64,000 bases of DNA from Ectothiorhodospira marina (GTDB lineage: Bacteria; Pseudomonadota; Gammaproteobacteria; Ectothiorhodospirales; Ectothiorhodospiraceae). The translations under genes and the position numbers were made by a program. The number at the start of each line of letters is the position of its first letter. Position 1 is the first letter of the stretch. Below the pieces are notes generated by a model. It worked only from the letters and a program-made list of their open reading frames with translations, had not been told where the DNA came from and searched no databases. Positions 1-7,707 of the stretch are shown here, one piece after another. The DNA lies in NCBI RefSeq assembly GCF_900109495.1, contig NZ_FOAA01000001.1:496001-560000 (forward strand), given 5' to 3'.

Positions 1-1168
1 GCCCAAGCAACGGCATGTCTTCCGGGGGGATGCCGGGGCCGTCGTCTTCAATGATGACCTTCATGGTGTGATCATGAGCGACGCGCAGTTCCACCCGAAC
101 CTGAGAGGCCGCCCAGCGACAGGCGTTATCCAGCAGGTTGCCAAAGATCTCCAGCATGTCGTCCGCATCCAGGGGCCATGTGCCGGCGGGCACCTGCAGA
201 TGCACTGTCACCCGGTGCTGGTGGATCCGGTGCAGGGCCTCCACCAGGTCTGTCAGTTCCTTTCGGGCATTGAAGCCGGGCCCGGGGTGATCCCGTCCGG
301 CCAGGCTCGCGCGACGCATTTCCCGCTCCACCGTCTCGTTCATGGCGTGCAGCTGTTGCCTTAGGGTTCTGGCGGCGTTGTCGTCGCCTTGAGCTGACAT
401 GTCATCCGCCAACTGGGAGAGGACCGCCAGGGGGGTCTTCAGGGCATGGCTCACATTGCCCAGGGCACGGCGGCTGCGGTTCAGGCGCAGGCCGTGATGG
501 TGGACAAGCCGGTTCACTGCTTTGAGCATGGGGGCGATCTCCCGGGGGGCGGGCAGTTCCACCGGCACGGCTTCTCCGGTCTCCAGGCGGCGGCAGGCGT
601 CCACCGCGGCATTCAGGGGGCGCAGGGCTCGCTGGATGACCAGAAATTGCAGCAATAACGCCAATCCCAGGGCCGGCAGAGTGATGGCCATGAAACGCCC
701 CTCCAGTTCGTCCACGGCGGCCTTCATCGGTCCCAATTCCTGGGCAACGGAGATCACCACAGCCTCATCCTCGATGCGGTAGCCACGGCTGAGCATCAGC
801 AGTGGCTGGTCGCCAGGGCCCTGGATGCGGGTGATCCACTGCTCACCCTCCGGAACGTCGGGGGATTCCAGGTCCTCATCCCAGAGGGAGCGGGAGCGCA
901 CCACCGATCCAGGTGACTCAATCCGAAAGTAGTGTCCTGAGAGTGGGGTACTGTAGATGATGCCCAGGGTACGATTGAAGGCGGCGGGACCCTCCTCGCT
1001 ATCCAGTAGATGCACATACAGGGTGTCGGCATCATGGTCCAGCCGGTCCACCAGATAGCCGTCCACCAGGACACGGGATAGCGTCTGCAACCCCAGGCCC
1101 TGGACAATGAGCAGCGCCAGTAGGCAGGAACCCGCCAGCAGGCTCAGTCGGAATTTTAGGGAGTTCAT
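1..1168 (-). CDS. Sensor histidine kinase, PhoQ/QseC-like (3' end outside window)
   Basis: Reading leftward from an ATG at 1168 gives an N-terminal membrane segment (SLLAGSCLLALLIVQGLGL), a periplasmic sensor region of about 140 residues, a second membrane segment (ITLPALGLALLLQFLVI), a HAMP-like linker and a phosphoacceptor motif (NVSHALKTPLAVL). The N box (DNACRWA) and G1 box (IEDDGPGIPPEDMP) of the ATPase domain follow before the window ends. By family knowledge this is an inner-membrane kinase that phosphorylates an OmpR-type regulator. No regulator gene lies between it and the PepSY gene upstream, so the partner is probably beyond the left edge or elsewhere. A terminator-like hairpin sits only about 20 bases before its start. 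The start codon is the least certain part of the call. Confidence 0.88.
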   Translation of the reverse strand, partial: MNSLKFRLSLLAGSCLLALLIVQGLGLQTLSRVLVDGYLVDRLDHDADTLYVHLLDSEEGPAAFNRTLGIIYSTPLSGHYFRIESPGSVVRSRSLWDEDLESPDVPEGEQWITRIQGPGDQPLLMLSRGYRIEDEAVVISVAQELGPMKAAVDELEGRFMAITLPALGLALLLQFLVIQRALRPLNAAVDACRRLETGEAVPVELPAPREIAPMLKAVNRLVHHHGLRLNRSRRALGNVSHALKTPLAVLSQLADDMSAQGDDNAARTLRQQLHAMNETVEREMRRASLAGRDHPGPGFNARKELTDLVEALHRIHQHRVTVHLQVPAGTWPLDADDMLEIFGNLLDNACRWAASQVRVELRVAHDHTMKVIIEDDGPGIPPEDMPLLG

Positions 1169-1182
1169 CAATCCGCGTGCTC

Positions 1183-1217
1183 AAAAAGTGGCGCGCCCTC
1201 TGATCAGAGGGCGCGCC
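1183..1217 (-). terminator. Rho-independent terminator/attenuator after the PepSY gene
   Basis: Bases 1190-1217 form a perfect 28-base palindrome (arms GGCGCGCCCTCTGA and its complement). On the minus strand it is followed directly by AC and five T residues (1187-1183), the layout of an intrinsic terminator. It lies downstream of the PepSY gene and immediately upstream of the kinase start at 1168, so it could end the PepSY transcript or attenuate read-through into the kinase. Confidence 0.75.
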
Positions 1218-1265
1218 GGTATCGGGAAAGCCAACGGGTCTTCAGTTGCCTCGTGCCGCGTGTGC

Positions 1266-1577
1266 TCAGCGATCGGCTTTCCGTTTGATCAGGCTGCCGT
1301 CGCCGGCATCCAGGTAGAGTTTGTGGCGCACGCCGTCCGCGTCGAGAATCTTCAATTCGTAGACATGGCGACCGTCTTCCCTTTCCAGTTCAGCCTCCAC
1401 GAAGTGCCCAGGCACGATCTCTCTGGCATGTTTGAGGATCTCTTCCATGGGCATGATCTCCCCGGCGGATCGCAGGCGCAGGATCTCGTCGTGTTCCATG
1501 CGATCCCCGGATAGAGCCAGGCCGGGGGTGATCAGGGCAAGGCACAGGAGGGGGGTGATCAATGATCGGCTATTCAT
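1266..1577 (-). CDS. PepSY domain periplasmic protein
   Basis: A 103-residue protein with a clear N-terminal signal peptide (MNSRSLITPLLCLALITPG, cleavage likely after LALS). A single PepSY-type module follows, containing HFVEAELEREDGRHVYELKI and an ending LYLDAGDGSLIKRKADR, which is the usual beta-hairpin pattern of this family. Such proteins often sit beside two-component genes and are thought to modulate periplasmic proteins or sensors. The ATG at 1577 is preferred because AAAAGG lies nine bases upstream and the signal peptide starts cleanly there. An ATG at 1595 in the same frame is possible. The neighbouring kinase is transcribed in the same direction, but a strong hairpin separates them. 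Confidence 0.8.
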   Translation of the reverse strand: MNSRSLITPLLCLALITPGLALSGDRMEHDEILRLRSAGEIMPMEEILKHAREIVPGHFVEAELEREDGRHVYELKILDADGVRHKLYLDAGDGSLIKRKADR

Positions 1578-1898
1578 GGGTGTGGGCCTTTTCATGTGGG
1601 AGTGAAGGCAGTGTGCCACCGTAAGCTGAAATCAAGCTTAAAAGCCATGCACCGTGCCGCCCGTATGCATGGGCATGCCAGAATAGCCTACCGACCGGGT
1701 CAACTGATGGGCCGACTGGATGCCGGCTGGGACTCTGGCAGTACCCCGGTTCTGGCATGGCTTCAGCCAGATTTGGGAATTTACCTGTTCTGGATCATTA
1801 TCCTGGCACTTGTCGTAGGGTAGTGTTCACCCTGACATGCGTGATGGCGTTGAGCCAGCGCGGTATTTGCCAATAAGGCTCATTTGGAGGGTATGTAA

Positions 1899-2057
1899 AT
1901 GGTTGGTGAAACGAAAGGTTCGCTCTCGGGGCTCAATGAAGAAGAGGCCATGGAATTTCATGGTGTCTTCATGTCCAGCATGATGGGCTTCCTGGCGGTT
2001 GCCGCTGTGGCCCACGTTCTGGCCTGGATGTGGCGTCCCTGGGGTGTGGCTTGGTAA
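1899..2057 (+). CDS. pufB: LH1-type light-harvesting antenna beta subunit
   Basis: A 52-residue protein starting MVGETKGSLSGLNEEEAMEF. It has a short acidic cytoplasmic N-terminus, one membrane helix, the conserved histidine that binds bacteriochlorophyll (VAHVLAWMWRPW), and the aromatic C-terminus typical of LH beta chains. A ribosome binding site (GGAGG) lies upstream; a two-codon ATG-TAA just before the start is ignored. It pairs with the alpha gene 90 bases downstream to form B-type antenna rings around the reaction centre. No pufL or pufM follows, so this is a stand-alone antenna pair rather than the full puf operon. It could also be named pucB; the alpha partner is clearly LH1-like, so puf is preferred. 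Confidence 0.92.
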   Translation: MVGETKGSLSGLNEEEAMEFHGVFMSSMMGFLAVAAVAHVLAWMWRPWGVAW

Positions 2058-2086
2058 GACTTCTCGCCTGAACGGCGAATCAAGTC
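2058..2086 (+). other. Intercistronic imperfect hairpin between antenna beta and alpha genes
   Basis: GACTT (2058-2062) and CGCC (2065-2068) pair with GGCG (2074-2077) and AAGTC (2082-2086) around a short loop, starting at the base after the beta stop codon. Puf operons commonly use mRNA hairpins to set the ratio and stability of antenna messages; that role here is inferred. Confidence 0.35.
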
Positions 2087-2147
2087 CCAAGCAGTACCTC
2101 AGGCGTAGCAGTATAAGCAGTTTCTTTCCGATATAGGAGATTTCAAT

Positions 2148-2321
2148 ATGTGGCGTACTTGGCTGCTGTTCGATCCGCGCAGAGCGCTGGTTGCCCTGTT
2201 TGCATTTCTGGCCGTGCTGGCTCTTCTGATCCATTTCATCCTGCTGAGCACCGAGCGCTTTAACTGGATGCACACGGCCTCTCTGGTCGAGACCACCGAG
2301 CAGGTGGTGGCGCAGGCGTAA
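2148..2321 (+). CDS. pufA: LH1-type light-harvesting antenna alpha subunit
   Basis: A 57-residue protein. The start [20 protein letters not shown], the chlorophyll-ligating histidine in [15 protein letters not shown] and the short C-terminal extension are diagnostic of LH1 alpha chains of purple bacteria. GGAGA lies nine bases before the ATG. It follows the beta gene in the usual beta-then-alpha order and is closed by a very stable hairpin. The conserved LLSTERFNW segment argues for LH1 rather than LH2. Extra pufBA copies outside or after the main puf operon are known in purple sulfur bacteria; the main copy with pufLMC is not in this window. Confidence 0.95.
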   Translation: MWRTWLLFDPRRALVALFAFLAVLALLIHFILLSTERFNWMHTASLVETTEQVVAQA

Positions 2322-2355
2322 AAAGACAAGTCAACCCTTGTCTTGAAATGTCTGA

Positions 2356-2414
2356 TGCCCACGCGACCGGGCGGGATGGCAATACCCCATGCATCCCGCC
2401 CGGTCGCGTGGGCA
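2356..2414 (+). terminator. Long perfect hairpin after the antenna alpha gene
   Basis: A 23-base-pair uninterrupted stem (arms 2356-2378 and 2392-2414) with a 13-base loop begins 34 bases after the alpha stop codon. No T tract follows, so it more likely protects the 3' end of the antenna mRNA, as in known puf messages, or works as a bidirectional barrier. Confidence 0.7.
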
Positions 2415-2474
2415 ATGTACTGACCTGAGTGTTGTATGGACAACACCATCAATCCGTGGGAGGCATCGTCCTGA

Positions 2475-3488
2475 ACATCCGCTCTCGGCGATACTGAGCA
2501 GGAACTGTCGATCGAGGATCTGGACCAGGCGGCCATCTAGGAGGCCTTTGGCTGTGACGCCCCCCTGGGCGAAGCCAAGTTGCGCACCCTGCGGCTGCTG
2601 ATGCCTTATCAGGGGCGCTTGGTACCCAGTGTGGGTGGCATCCTGCTGTTTGGTCGTGAGCGGCAGTGGCATTTTGCAGATGCCTGGGTGCAGTGCGGTC
2701 GATTTCGTGGCACGGACAAAATCGACATCTTCGATCAGACGGATATCCATGAACCCCTGCCACAAGCCGCCAACAGCATCGAGTTGTTTCTCAAGAAGCA
2801 CGCCTTCAAGAGCGCGGAGTTCGGGGCCATGCGCCGCCGCGATGTTTGGAGCATCCCCCTGACCATGCTGCGTGAGGCAGTCGTCAATGCCTTGGTGCAT
2901 TGCGACTACTCTCAGCAGGGCAGCCCGATTCGGATCGCGTTTTTCGATGATCGTATCGAGATCGAAAGTCCCGGGCTGCTGATGCCCGGCATGACCATCG
3001 ACGAGATGAAACGGGGCGTTTCGATGATCCGCAATCCCGTGATCGCCCGCGTGTTCCGCGAACTCGGGCTGATTGAACAGTGGGGGAGTGGCGTCAAGCG
3101 TATCTTTGCCGAGGCGGCCGCCCAGGGGCTTCCGGAGCCACACATTGAAGAAATTGCCAATCGCATTCGGATGAGTGTCTGGCTGGCTGCACCGGTGGTT
3201 GCGCCAGAAAACGCCTCAGTGACTCAGTCAGTGACCCAGTCCGATGCATTCCTTCCTATGCTTCAATTATTACGCGAGGGTCCGCAGTCATCTGGAGAAC
3301 TTCGCCAACACTTGGAACTCCGGCACCGTGCCCATTTCCGCCGTCATTATCTTGTGCCCGCGTTGCAACTGAGACTCATCGAGATGACACTGCCCGAGAC
3401 ACCAAACAGTCGCCTGCAGCAGTACTGCCTGACCGCAAAGGGCCAGCAATACCTCAAGGGTCTGAAAGGAGACTCGGCGAGTTCCTGA
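2475..3488 (+). pseudogene. Decayed ATP-binding protein (AlbA_2/HATPase_c_4 type), N-terminus lost
   Basis: From about 2580 the frame encodes a 302-residue segment typical of the ATP-dependent DNA helicase RecG-like/AlbA_2 family. It carries SVGGILLFG, then REAVVNALVHCDYS and DDRIEIESPGLLMPG of the HATPase-type module, RNPVIARVFRELGLIEQWGSG, and a C-terminal winged helix. The same frame continues upstream with family-like sequence (TEQELSIEDLDQAAI, 2493-2537) but is cut by TAG at 2538-2540 and TGA at 2472-2474. The N-terminal Alba_2 domain is missing. I therefore read it as the remains of a longer gene of about 450-500 residues. A shorter protein from an internal start is possible. Such genes often sit in restriction-modification or other defence islands. 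Confidence 0.75.
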
Positions 3489-3682
3489 TGGTCTTCGAGA
3501 ACCGTGTCCTCGCGGATGGGCTGCCGCTTGGGGTCCACTTCAATGATGCCGCCTTGCAACGGGTGATCGTGGACTTGCTGAGTGATCACACTGAGTTGTT
3601 CAAGCAATTCAGTGATAATCCGTCTTTCAAGAAGTGGCTGGCTGACACCACCTTCGGTGTGACTTATCAGGACACAAGATGA
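3488..3682 (+). CDS. Small protein resembling a type I restriction R-subunit C-terminal tail
   Basis: A 64-residue frame whose ATG overlaps the TGA of the preceding gene (TGATG), so translation may be coupled. The segment LFKQFSDNPSFKKWLADTTF resembles, from memory, the C-terminal end of HsdR-type subunits; this needs a database comparison. No nuclease, helicase or specificity domain is present, so if the match is right this is a deletion scar of a restriction locus. Its end overlaps the convergent gene at 3667 by 16 bases. Confidence 0.4.
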   Translation: MVFENRVLADGLPLGVHFNDAALQRVIVDLLSDHTELFKQFSDNPSFKKWLADTTFGVTYQDTR

Positions 3683-4185
3683 ACGGGGGTTGTTTCCCGC
3701 CCCCGACCGCTGATCACTGCCTGATCTTGCTGAACCACCCGGTAGACACCGCGGCGCACCTGTTCAACGCGACCCTGGCGCCTGAGTTGAGCCAGGCGTT
3801 GCGGGAGGTTGTGGGTCGGTAGGCCTTCCCGGGCCGCCCGTTCACGGATGTTCGCCAGGGTCATCTCCGGGGCCTGGGCGATAATCTGCAGCCACTGCTC
3901 GGCCTGCGGGCGCTGGGTGGATCGTCCCTGGAGGGGGCTGTCCTTGGGCAGGCGTGCGCCAAGCTCGAGGAGTTTGCCGTCCAGATGGGCCAGTTCCGCC
4001 CGTTGGGCTTCCTGCAGACGTCGCTGGGCCTCCCGGTGACTGCTGAGCAGTTCCCGACGTTCGGCCTTCAGGGCCTGGAGTTGTTCGCGGCGGGTGGCTT
4101 CCTGCTGTTCGTATTCTTCGCGCGCCTTTTGCTCTGCCAGTTCGTAGATTTGCTGGGCGGTGAGGTGATTCAGGGTGTGTGTCAT
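3667..4185 (-). CDS. Unknown protein: charged coiled coil plus winged-helix-like C-terminus
   Basis: A 172-residue protein from the ATG at 4185. The frame stays open well upstream, but that part is proline/arginine-rich and not protein-like. Residues 10-75 form a strongly charged helix (AEQKAREEYEQQEATRREQL and the following EAQRRLQEAQRAEL), a probable coiled coil. Residues 100-160 (QWLQIIAQAPEMTLANIRER, then LAQLRRQGRVEQVRRGVYRV) look like a helix-turn-helix ending in a wing. This suggests a small DNA-binding or nucleoid-type protein, but I do not recognise the family. It is convergent with the restriction-like remnant and lies in an accessory stretch. Confidence 0.6.
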   Translation of the reverse strand: MTHTLNHLTAQQIYELAEQKAREEYEQQEATRREQLQALKAERRELLSSHREAQRRLQEAQRAELAHLDGKLLELGARLPKDSPLQGRSTQRPQAEQWLQIIAQAPEMTLANIRERAAREGLPTHNLPQRLAQLRRQGRVEQVRRGVYRVVQQDQAVISGRGRETTPVHLVS

Positions 4186-4450
4186 GGATGGATCGTCTGG
4201 TGTCGTCTTGATATCGAGAGGTGAATGGGGACGTTCCAGGTCATCAGGCCGCCCCTGCCGGGCCGTCATTGGCTGGATACCGGTCCAGGCATCGGTAGGC
4301 CGGTCACTCCGGACTCGGCGGCAGGCTGCTGTGAAGCGTATGGGGCGGGGTGGATCACGATACTGAGCAATGCCGTGACGTGATCCGTGTGCTGGCCGTT
4401 TCGGGAGATTCCGACGACAGCGGTGCGACATGTTAGCGCAAGACGTGAGT

Positions 4451-4906
4451 TCACCGTAAATCCTTTTTGGCTTCAGACTGGAGCCAGTCAAGCGCCGCGC
4501 TGGCGCGCAGTCCTTTGGGATAGGGCCCTTTCGCGTTCGCTGTCAGGGTGTCCACAGAATCCGTGGATAAGGTTGTGGATAATTCCTGGAAGAACGTCTG
4601 CTGGGCTTGCGGTGCGAAGGCCACGGAACAGATTGGACACTTTTTGACCAGGCCTGGGCGGGTAGGCCGGGGATGGGGCGCCTGCTCCAGGATGTTGCGT
4701 GCCAGGGTGTCCTGGCGTTCCTCGACCGTCATGCCCGGGAACCGGGATTGCACCCAGGTCACCACGCGCTGCGTGCGGCTGTTGTCCTCCAGCAGACGCT
4801 GTCGCAGGCCATGACTCGCGTCTTCCCACCATTGCTGGCAGGTGGGGATGCCGTGGGGCAGGCTGCCGGAGGTGTCCATCCAGTATTGGTCCGTCTCCCG
4901 GCTCAT
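4451..4906 (-). CDS. Unknown 151-residue protein with a CPIC motif
   Basis: The protein begins MSRETDQYWMDTSGSLPHGI. It has a central helical part (RVVTWVQSRFPGMTVEERQD) and one short cysteine pair (KKCPICSVAF). A single CxxC could be half a metal site, or a redox or structural pair in a dimer. No membrane segment or signal peptide is visible. It lies 265 bases upstream of the coiled-coil gene on the same strand and may share a transcript with it. I do not recognise a family and the reading frame could be spurious, although its amino-acid make-up is that of a normal protein. Confidence 0.5.
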   Translation of the reverse strand: MSRETDQYWMDTSGSLPHGIPTCQQWWEDASHGLRQRLLEDNSRTQRVVTWVQSRFPGMTVEERQDTLARNILEQAPHPRPTRPGLVKKCPICSVAFAPQAQQTFFQELSTTLSTDSVDTLTANAKGPYPKGLRASAALDWLQSEAKKDLR

Positions 4907-5106
4907 GTCGACCGGGAACCCGGGGACAGGATTGCCGGCATTGAGGCTGCCGTAGTAGCCGGGCAGCTGGCGGTAAACATGGGAGCCGATCCAGTCGGGA
5001 TCATCGCGGCCCTGATTCGCCAGGATGGGGACGGCTGCGCTTGCCGATGGGATAGAATGGCGCCTTCCTTCCAGAATAGGGATGTCGAGGTGGTGTGGGC
5101 TTCATC

Positions 5107-6861
5107 ATGATGCTTGAGCGACGTCAGTGGGCATTCGCCGGTAGCTCGGCTCTTGTCATCCTGGGCATCCTGTTGATGTTCGTGTGGTCCTGGCCTGGCA
5201 CACCGGGGGCGGCCAGCCATGGCTGGCCGGAGGTCATTGATGTGGCTGGTCAGGAGCGGATGCCGCTGGCGCCCTACAGCGCGGTGTATATGGACACGGC
5301 TCGGCGAACCACCCCCGAGGCCTTGCTGGACAAGGATCCGCCCGATTTTGTGGAACTGGATTCACGCTCCTTCAACCAAGGCATATCGCCAGGGGTGCTC
5401 TGGGTGGCGTTTGCCTTACAGGAACTGGATGCCCGTCCGCGCCTGCTCTCGCTGGACAACCCCCTGTTTGATTCCGTGATCCTGTTTGCGCAGGAGGAAA
5501 GCGGGCAGTGGCAGGAGGTGCCCCGACACCAGGCTGTGGCCTGGGATCAACAACGGCGCCCGGCCTGGCGCCATGTTTTCCACATTGAAGCGGACAGCCC
5601 GGCACGTCGCTACCTGCTGAGGGTGGAGACAGGCCAGAACCTGCGTTTCCATGCCGAGATCCAGACCTTTGAGGGGCATCAGGCTCAGGCAACCCGGTTC
5701 TGGCTGGTGCAAGGGGGATATCATGGCATCATCCTGGCCCTGGCGGTCTACAACCTGTTCCTGCTCTTCAGTCTGCGGGACGCCAGCTATGCCTGGTACA
5801 TTGCTTTCATTCTTTCCACCGCGGGTTATTTCTTTTTCCAGCGCGGTGTCCATCTGGAATTTTTCCCCGAATGGGGGAGCCAGACCACCCAGCTCCTGAT
5901 GTTTCTGTGCGTGGCATTGCTGTCCACGTTTGCGTTGCAGTTCTCCCGACGTTTCCTCCTGATGCGCCGCCGTGATCCGGATTGGGACCGCTGGTTGCGC
6001 GCGGCCCTGCCGCTGCCTCTGGCCGGGATTCTGTTGCATGTCTGGCTGGGTACGGCCGGCAGCGTGCTGTTCTTCTCGCTGGTGGCGTTGGCGGTCATCG
6101 TATTGGTGGTGGGCGCCAGCCTGCGCGCCTATCGTCTTCACAACTTCCGGCCAGCGCTGTATCTCCTCCTGGCCTGGGCAGCCATGGTCATCGGCGCCTT
6201 GCTCTTCGTCCTGGGTGCCCTGGGGATACTGCCCAATAATCTGATCACCTACTATGGCTTTCAGTTGGGATCGGCCCTGGAAACCATGATGCTGTCACTG
6301 GCACTTGCGGATCGTATCCGTGAATTGCAATCGCAACGCAAGGCACTGGCCCGTAGGGGGGACCAACTGGAGCGGGTCACCTTGCTGGATGATCTCACCG
6401 GCCTCTACAACCGTCGCCATCTGGACCGTTGCCTGCCGGAATTGGTCGCCCGCGCCCACTCTCTTGGTTCACCGCTTTCGGTGGCTGTGATTGATGCAGA
6501 CAACTTTAAACAGGTCAATGACGTTCATGGGCATGCGGTGGGTGACCAGGTGCTGATCCGCATGGGGCAGGTCATGGCCGACTCGGTACGCCGGGGGGAC
6601 ATGGTCTGTCGCTATGGTGGGGAAGAGTTCGTGGTCCTGATGCCGGGTGCAGACGAGACCATGGCCAGGGAGATTGCCGAGCGGCTGCGTCGGGCAGTGG
6701 CCAGTCAGCCTCACCTCGTGGGGGAGATGAGCATCGGGCAGACCGTCAGCATTGGACTGGCCACGCTGCAGACCGGAGAGTCCGCGGATTCTCTTTTCCT
6801 GCGGGCGGACAAGGCACTGTATGAGGCCAAATCCGGGGGTAAGGATCGCGTGGTGGGGTGA
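5107..6861 (+). CDS. 7TMR-DISM membrane diguanylate cyclase
   Basis: About 584 residues. An N-terminal membrane anchor (SSALVILGILLMFVWSW) is followed by an extracytoplasmic 7TMR-DISMED2-like domain of about 170 residues. Then come seven membrane helices (7TMR-DISM_7TM) beginning around QGGYHGIILALAVYNLFLLF. A cytoplasmic GGDEF domain ends the protein, with DDLTGLYNRRHL, DADNFKQVNDVHGH and an intact active site RYGGEEFVVLMPG. An RRGD segment just before the GGEEF fits the inhibitory RxxD product site. It should make cyclic di-GMP from two GTP in response to an outside ligand. The ATG at 5107 is one of two adjacent ATGs (5107, 5110) and neither has a strong ribosome site. No clear operon partner is present. 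Confidence 0.9.
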   Translation: MMLERRQWAFAGSSALVILGILLMFVWSWPGTPGAASHGWPEVIDVAGQERMPLAPYSAVYMDTARRTTPEALLDKDPPDFVELDSRSFNQGISPGVLWVAFALQELDARPRLLSLDNPLFDSVILFAQEESGQWQEVPRHQAVAWDQQRRPAWRHVFHIEADSPARRYLLRVETGQNLRFHAEIQTFEGHQAQATRFWLVQGGYHGIILALAVYNLFLLFSLRDASYAWYIAFILSTAGYFFFQRGVHLEFFPEWGSQTTQLLMFLCVALLSTFALQFSRRFLLMRRRDPDWDRWLRAALPLPLAGILLHVWLGTAGSVLFFSLVALAVIVLVVGASLRAYRLHNFRPALYLLLAWAAMVIGALLFVLGALGILPNNLITYYGFQLGSALETMMLSLALADRIRELQSQRKALARRGDQLERVTLLDDLTGLYNRRHLDRCLPELVARAHSLGSPLSVAVIDADNFKQVNDVHGHAVGDQVLIRMGQVMADSVRRGDMVCRYGGEEFVVLMPGADETMAREIAERLRRAVASQPHLVGEMSIGQTVSIGLATLQTGESADSLFLRADKALYEAKSGGKDRVVG

Positions 6862-7150
6862 GGCTCGGGCGGGTGGGTTGGTGTAGGCGGTGAGGTGGTC
6901 GGGTTGTCTGGATCGATGCTTCCTATGCCGGGAATTGACCCGAGCCGGGTATTGAGTTTGCGCTGGCCAGCGGCCGCAAACCCGCTCGAACCGTACAGGT
7001 TACTCCCACCTTTTTTGGCGCAGTGCGGGATGCCTTTTTTATGGCTCCCAATGTGAAACGTCAACAGACCCTAGATTTCCGGTGAGCGTGCCAGCGCCGA
7101 GCAGGGGTTGGGCCACCGGACAGATACGTCCAGAAACGGTTGATCTGCGC
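6862..7150. other. Intergenic stretch without a recognisable gene
   Basis: About 290 bases between the diguanylate cyclase and the toxin-antitoxin promoter. Short G-rich and T-rich runs are present (for example a TTTTTT run near 7012), but I see no convincing coding frame, tRNA or strong terminator. Confidence 0.5.
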
Positions 7151-7193
7151 TTGCCGGCATCGTTTTGATGCTACAATCGCCTCATATTGATGC
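7151..7193 (+). promoter_or_regulatory. Candidate promoter/operator of the Xre-RES toxin-antitoxin operon
   Basis: A -10-like TACAAT (7172-7177) lies 15 bases after TTGCCG (7151-7156). Two copies of TTGATGC (7165-7171 and 7187-7193) flank the -10, 22 bases or about two helical turns apart, as expected for autorepression by an Xre-family antitoxin. Because the -10 lies inside the longer open frame, the antitoxin should start at the ATG at 7204. Confidence 0.5.
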
Positions 7194-7203
7194 GGGGTGG
7201 GCT

Positions 7204-7707
7204 ATGATCAGTCAGGCGGAGAAAGAAGAAAGTCGCGTCAGCGTCGCTGGCCGGAAGGCCAGGGCCTATCGCCCATCCGTGGATGCCACTCGTGATGTGG
7301 TCAGAAAAAAGCTGGGGAACATTCCGGAAGAGGTATTCTCCAGTCGCAAGATGTTTATCGATGTCTCTCGCAAGGGCATTCCTGGTGATTGGGTTAAAAG
7401 TGTGGTGGAGGCCACGGGGCTGCGAGAAGCATTTCTGGGGATTCTGAACATCGATTCTGGCAATCTCAGTCGCGTTTACCGTAGAAAAGCCCTGCCCAAA
7501 GAGACTTCTGAGGAGGTGCTGGATGCCGTCCGGTTGCTCCGCCAGGCAGCAGATGTCTGGGAGTCGTATGACCTCGCGATGCAGTGGTTCAAGAGTCCGG
7601 TACCGGCTCTGGGTGACGAGCGCCCCCTTGACCTGATCGACACCTTCGAGGGTCGTCGCTGGATTTCGCAGGTATTGAACAAAATCGAGTATGGGGAATT
7701 CAGCTGA
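7204..7707 (+). CDS. Xre/MbcA/ParS-type antitoxin (DUF2384 toxin-binding domain)
   Basis: A 167-residue protein. The N-terminal half has a helical Xre-like DNA-binding part (WVKSVVEATGLREAFLGILN, then SGNLSRVYRRKALPKETSEE). The C-terminal half ends in the DUF2384 toxin-binding motif, with LAMQWFKSPVPALGDERPLD and then TFEGRRWISQVLNKIEYG. It should neutralise the RES toxin encoded by the next gene and repress the shared promoter. Its stop codon overlaps the toxin ATG, the usual coupling for this family. The start at 7204 is chosen because a -10-like element lies within the upstream extension and a G-rich site precedes this ATG. Confidence 0.9.
   Translation: MISQAEKEESRVSVAGRKARAYRPSVDATRDVVRKKLGNIPEEVFSSRKMFIDVSRKGIPGDWVKSVVEATGLREAFLGILNIDSGNLSRVYRRKALPKETSEEVLDAVRLLRQAADVWESYDLAMQWFKSPVPALGDERPLDLIDTFEGRRWISQVLNKIEYGEFS

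Noticed and set aside
1596-1823. 75-codon plus-strand frame ending in a hydrophobic stretch upstream of the antenna genes
   Set aside because: It overlaps the PepSY start on the other strand, has no ribosome site and no family likeness; only the last 17 residues look membrane-like.
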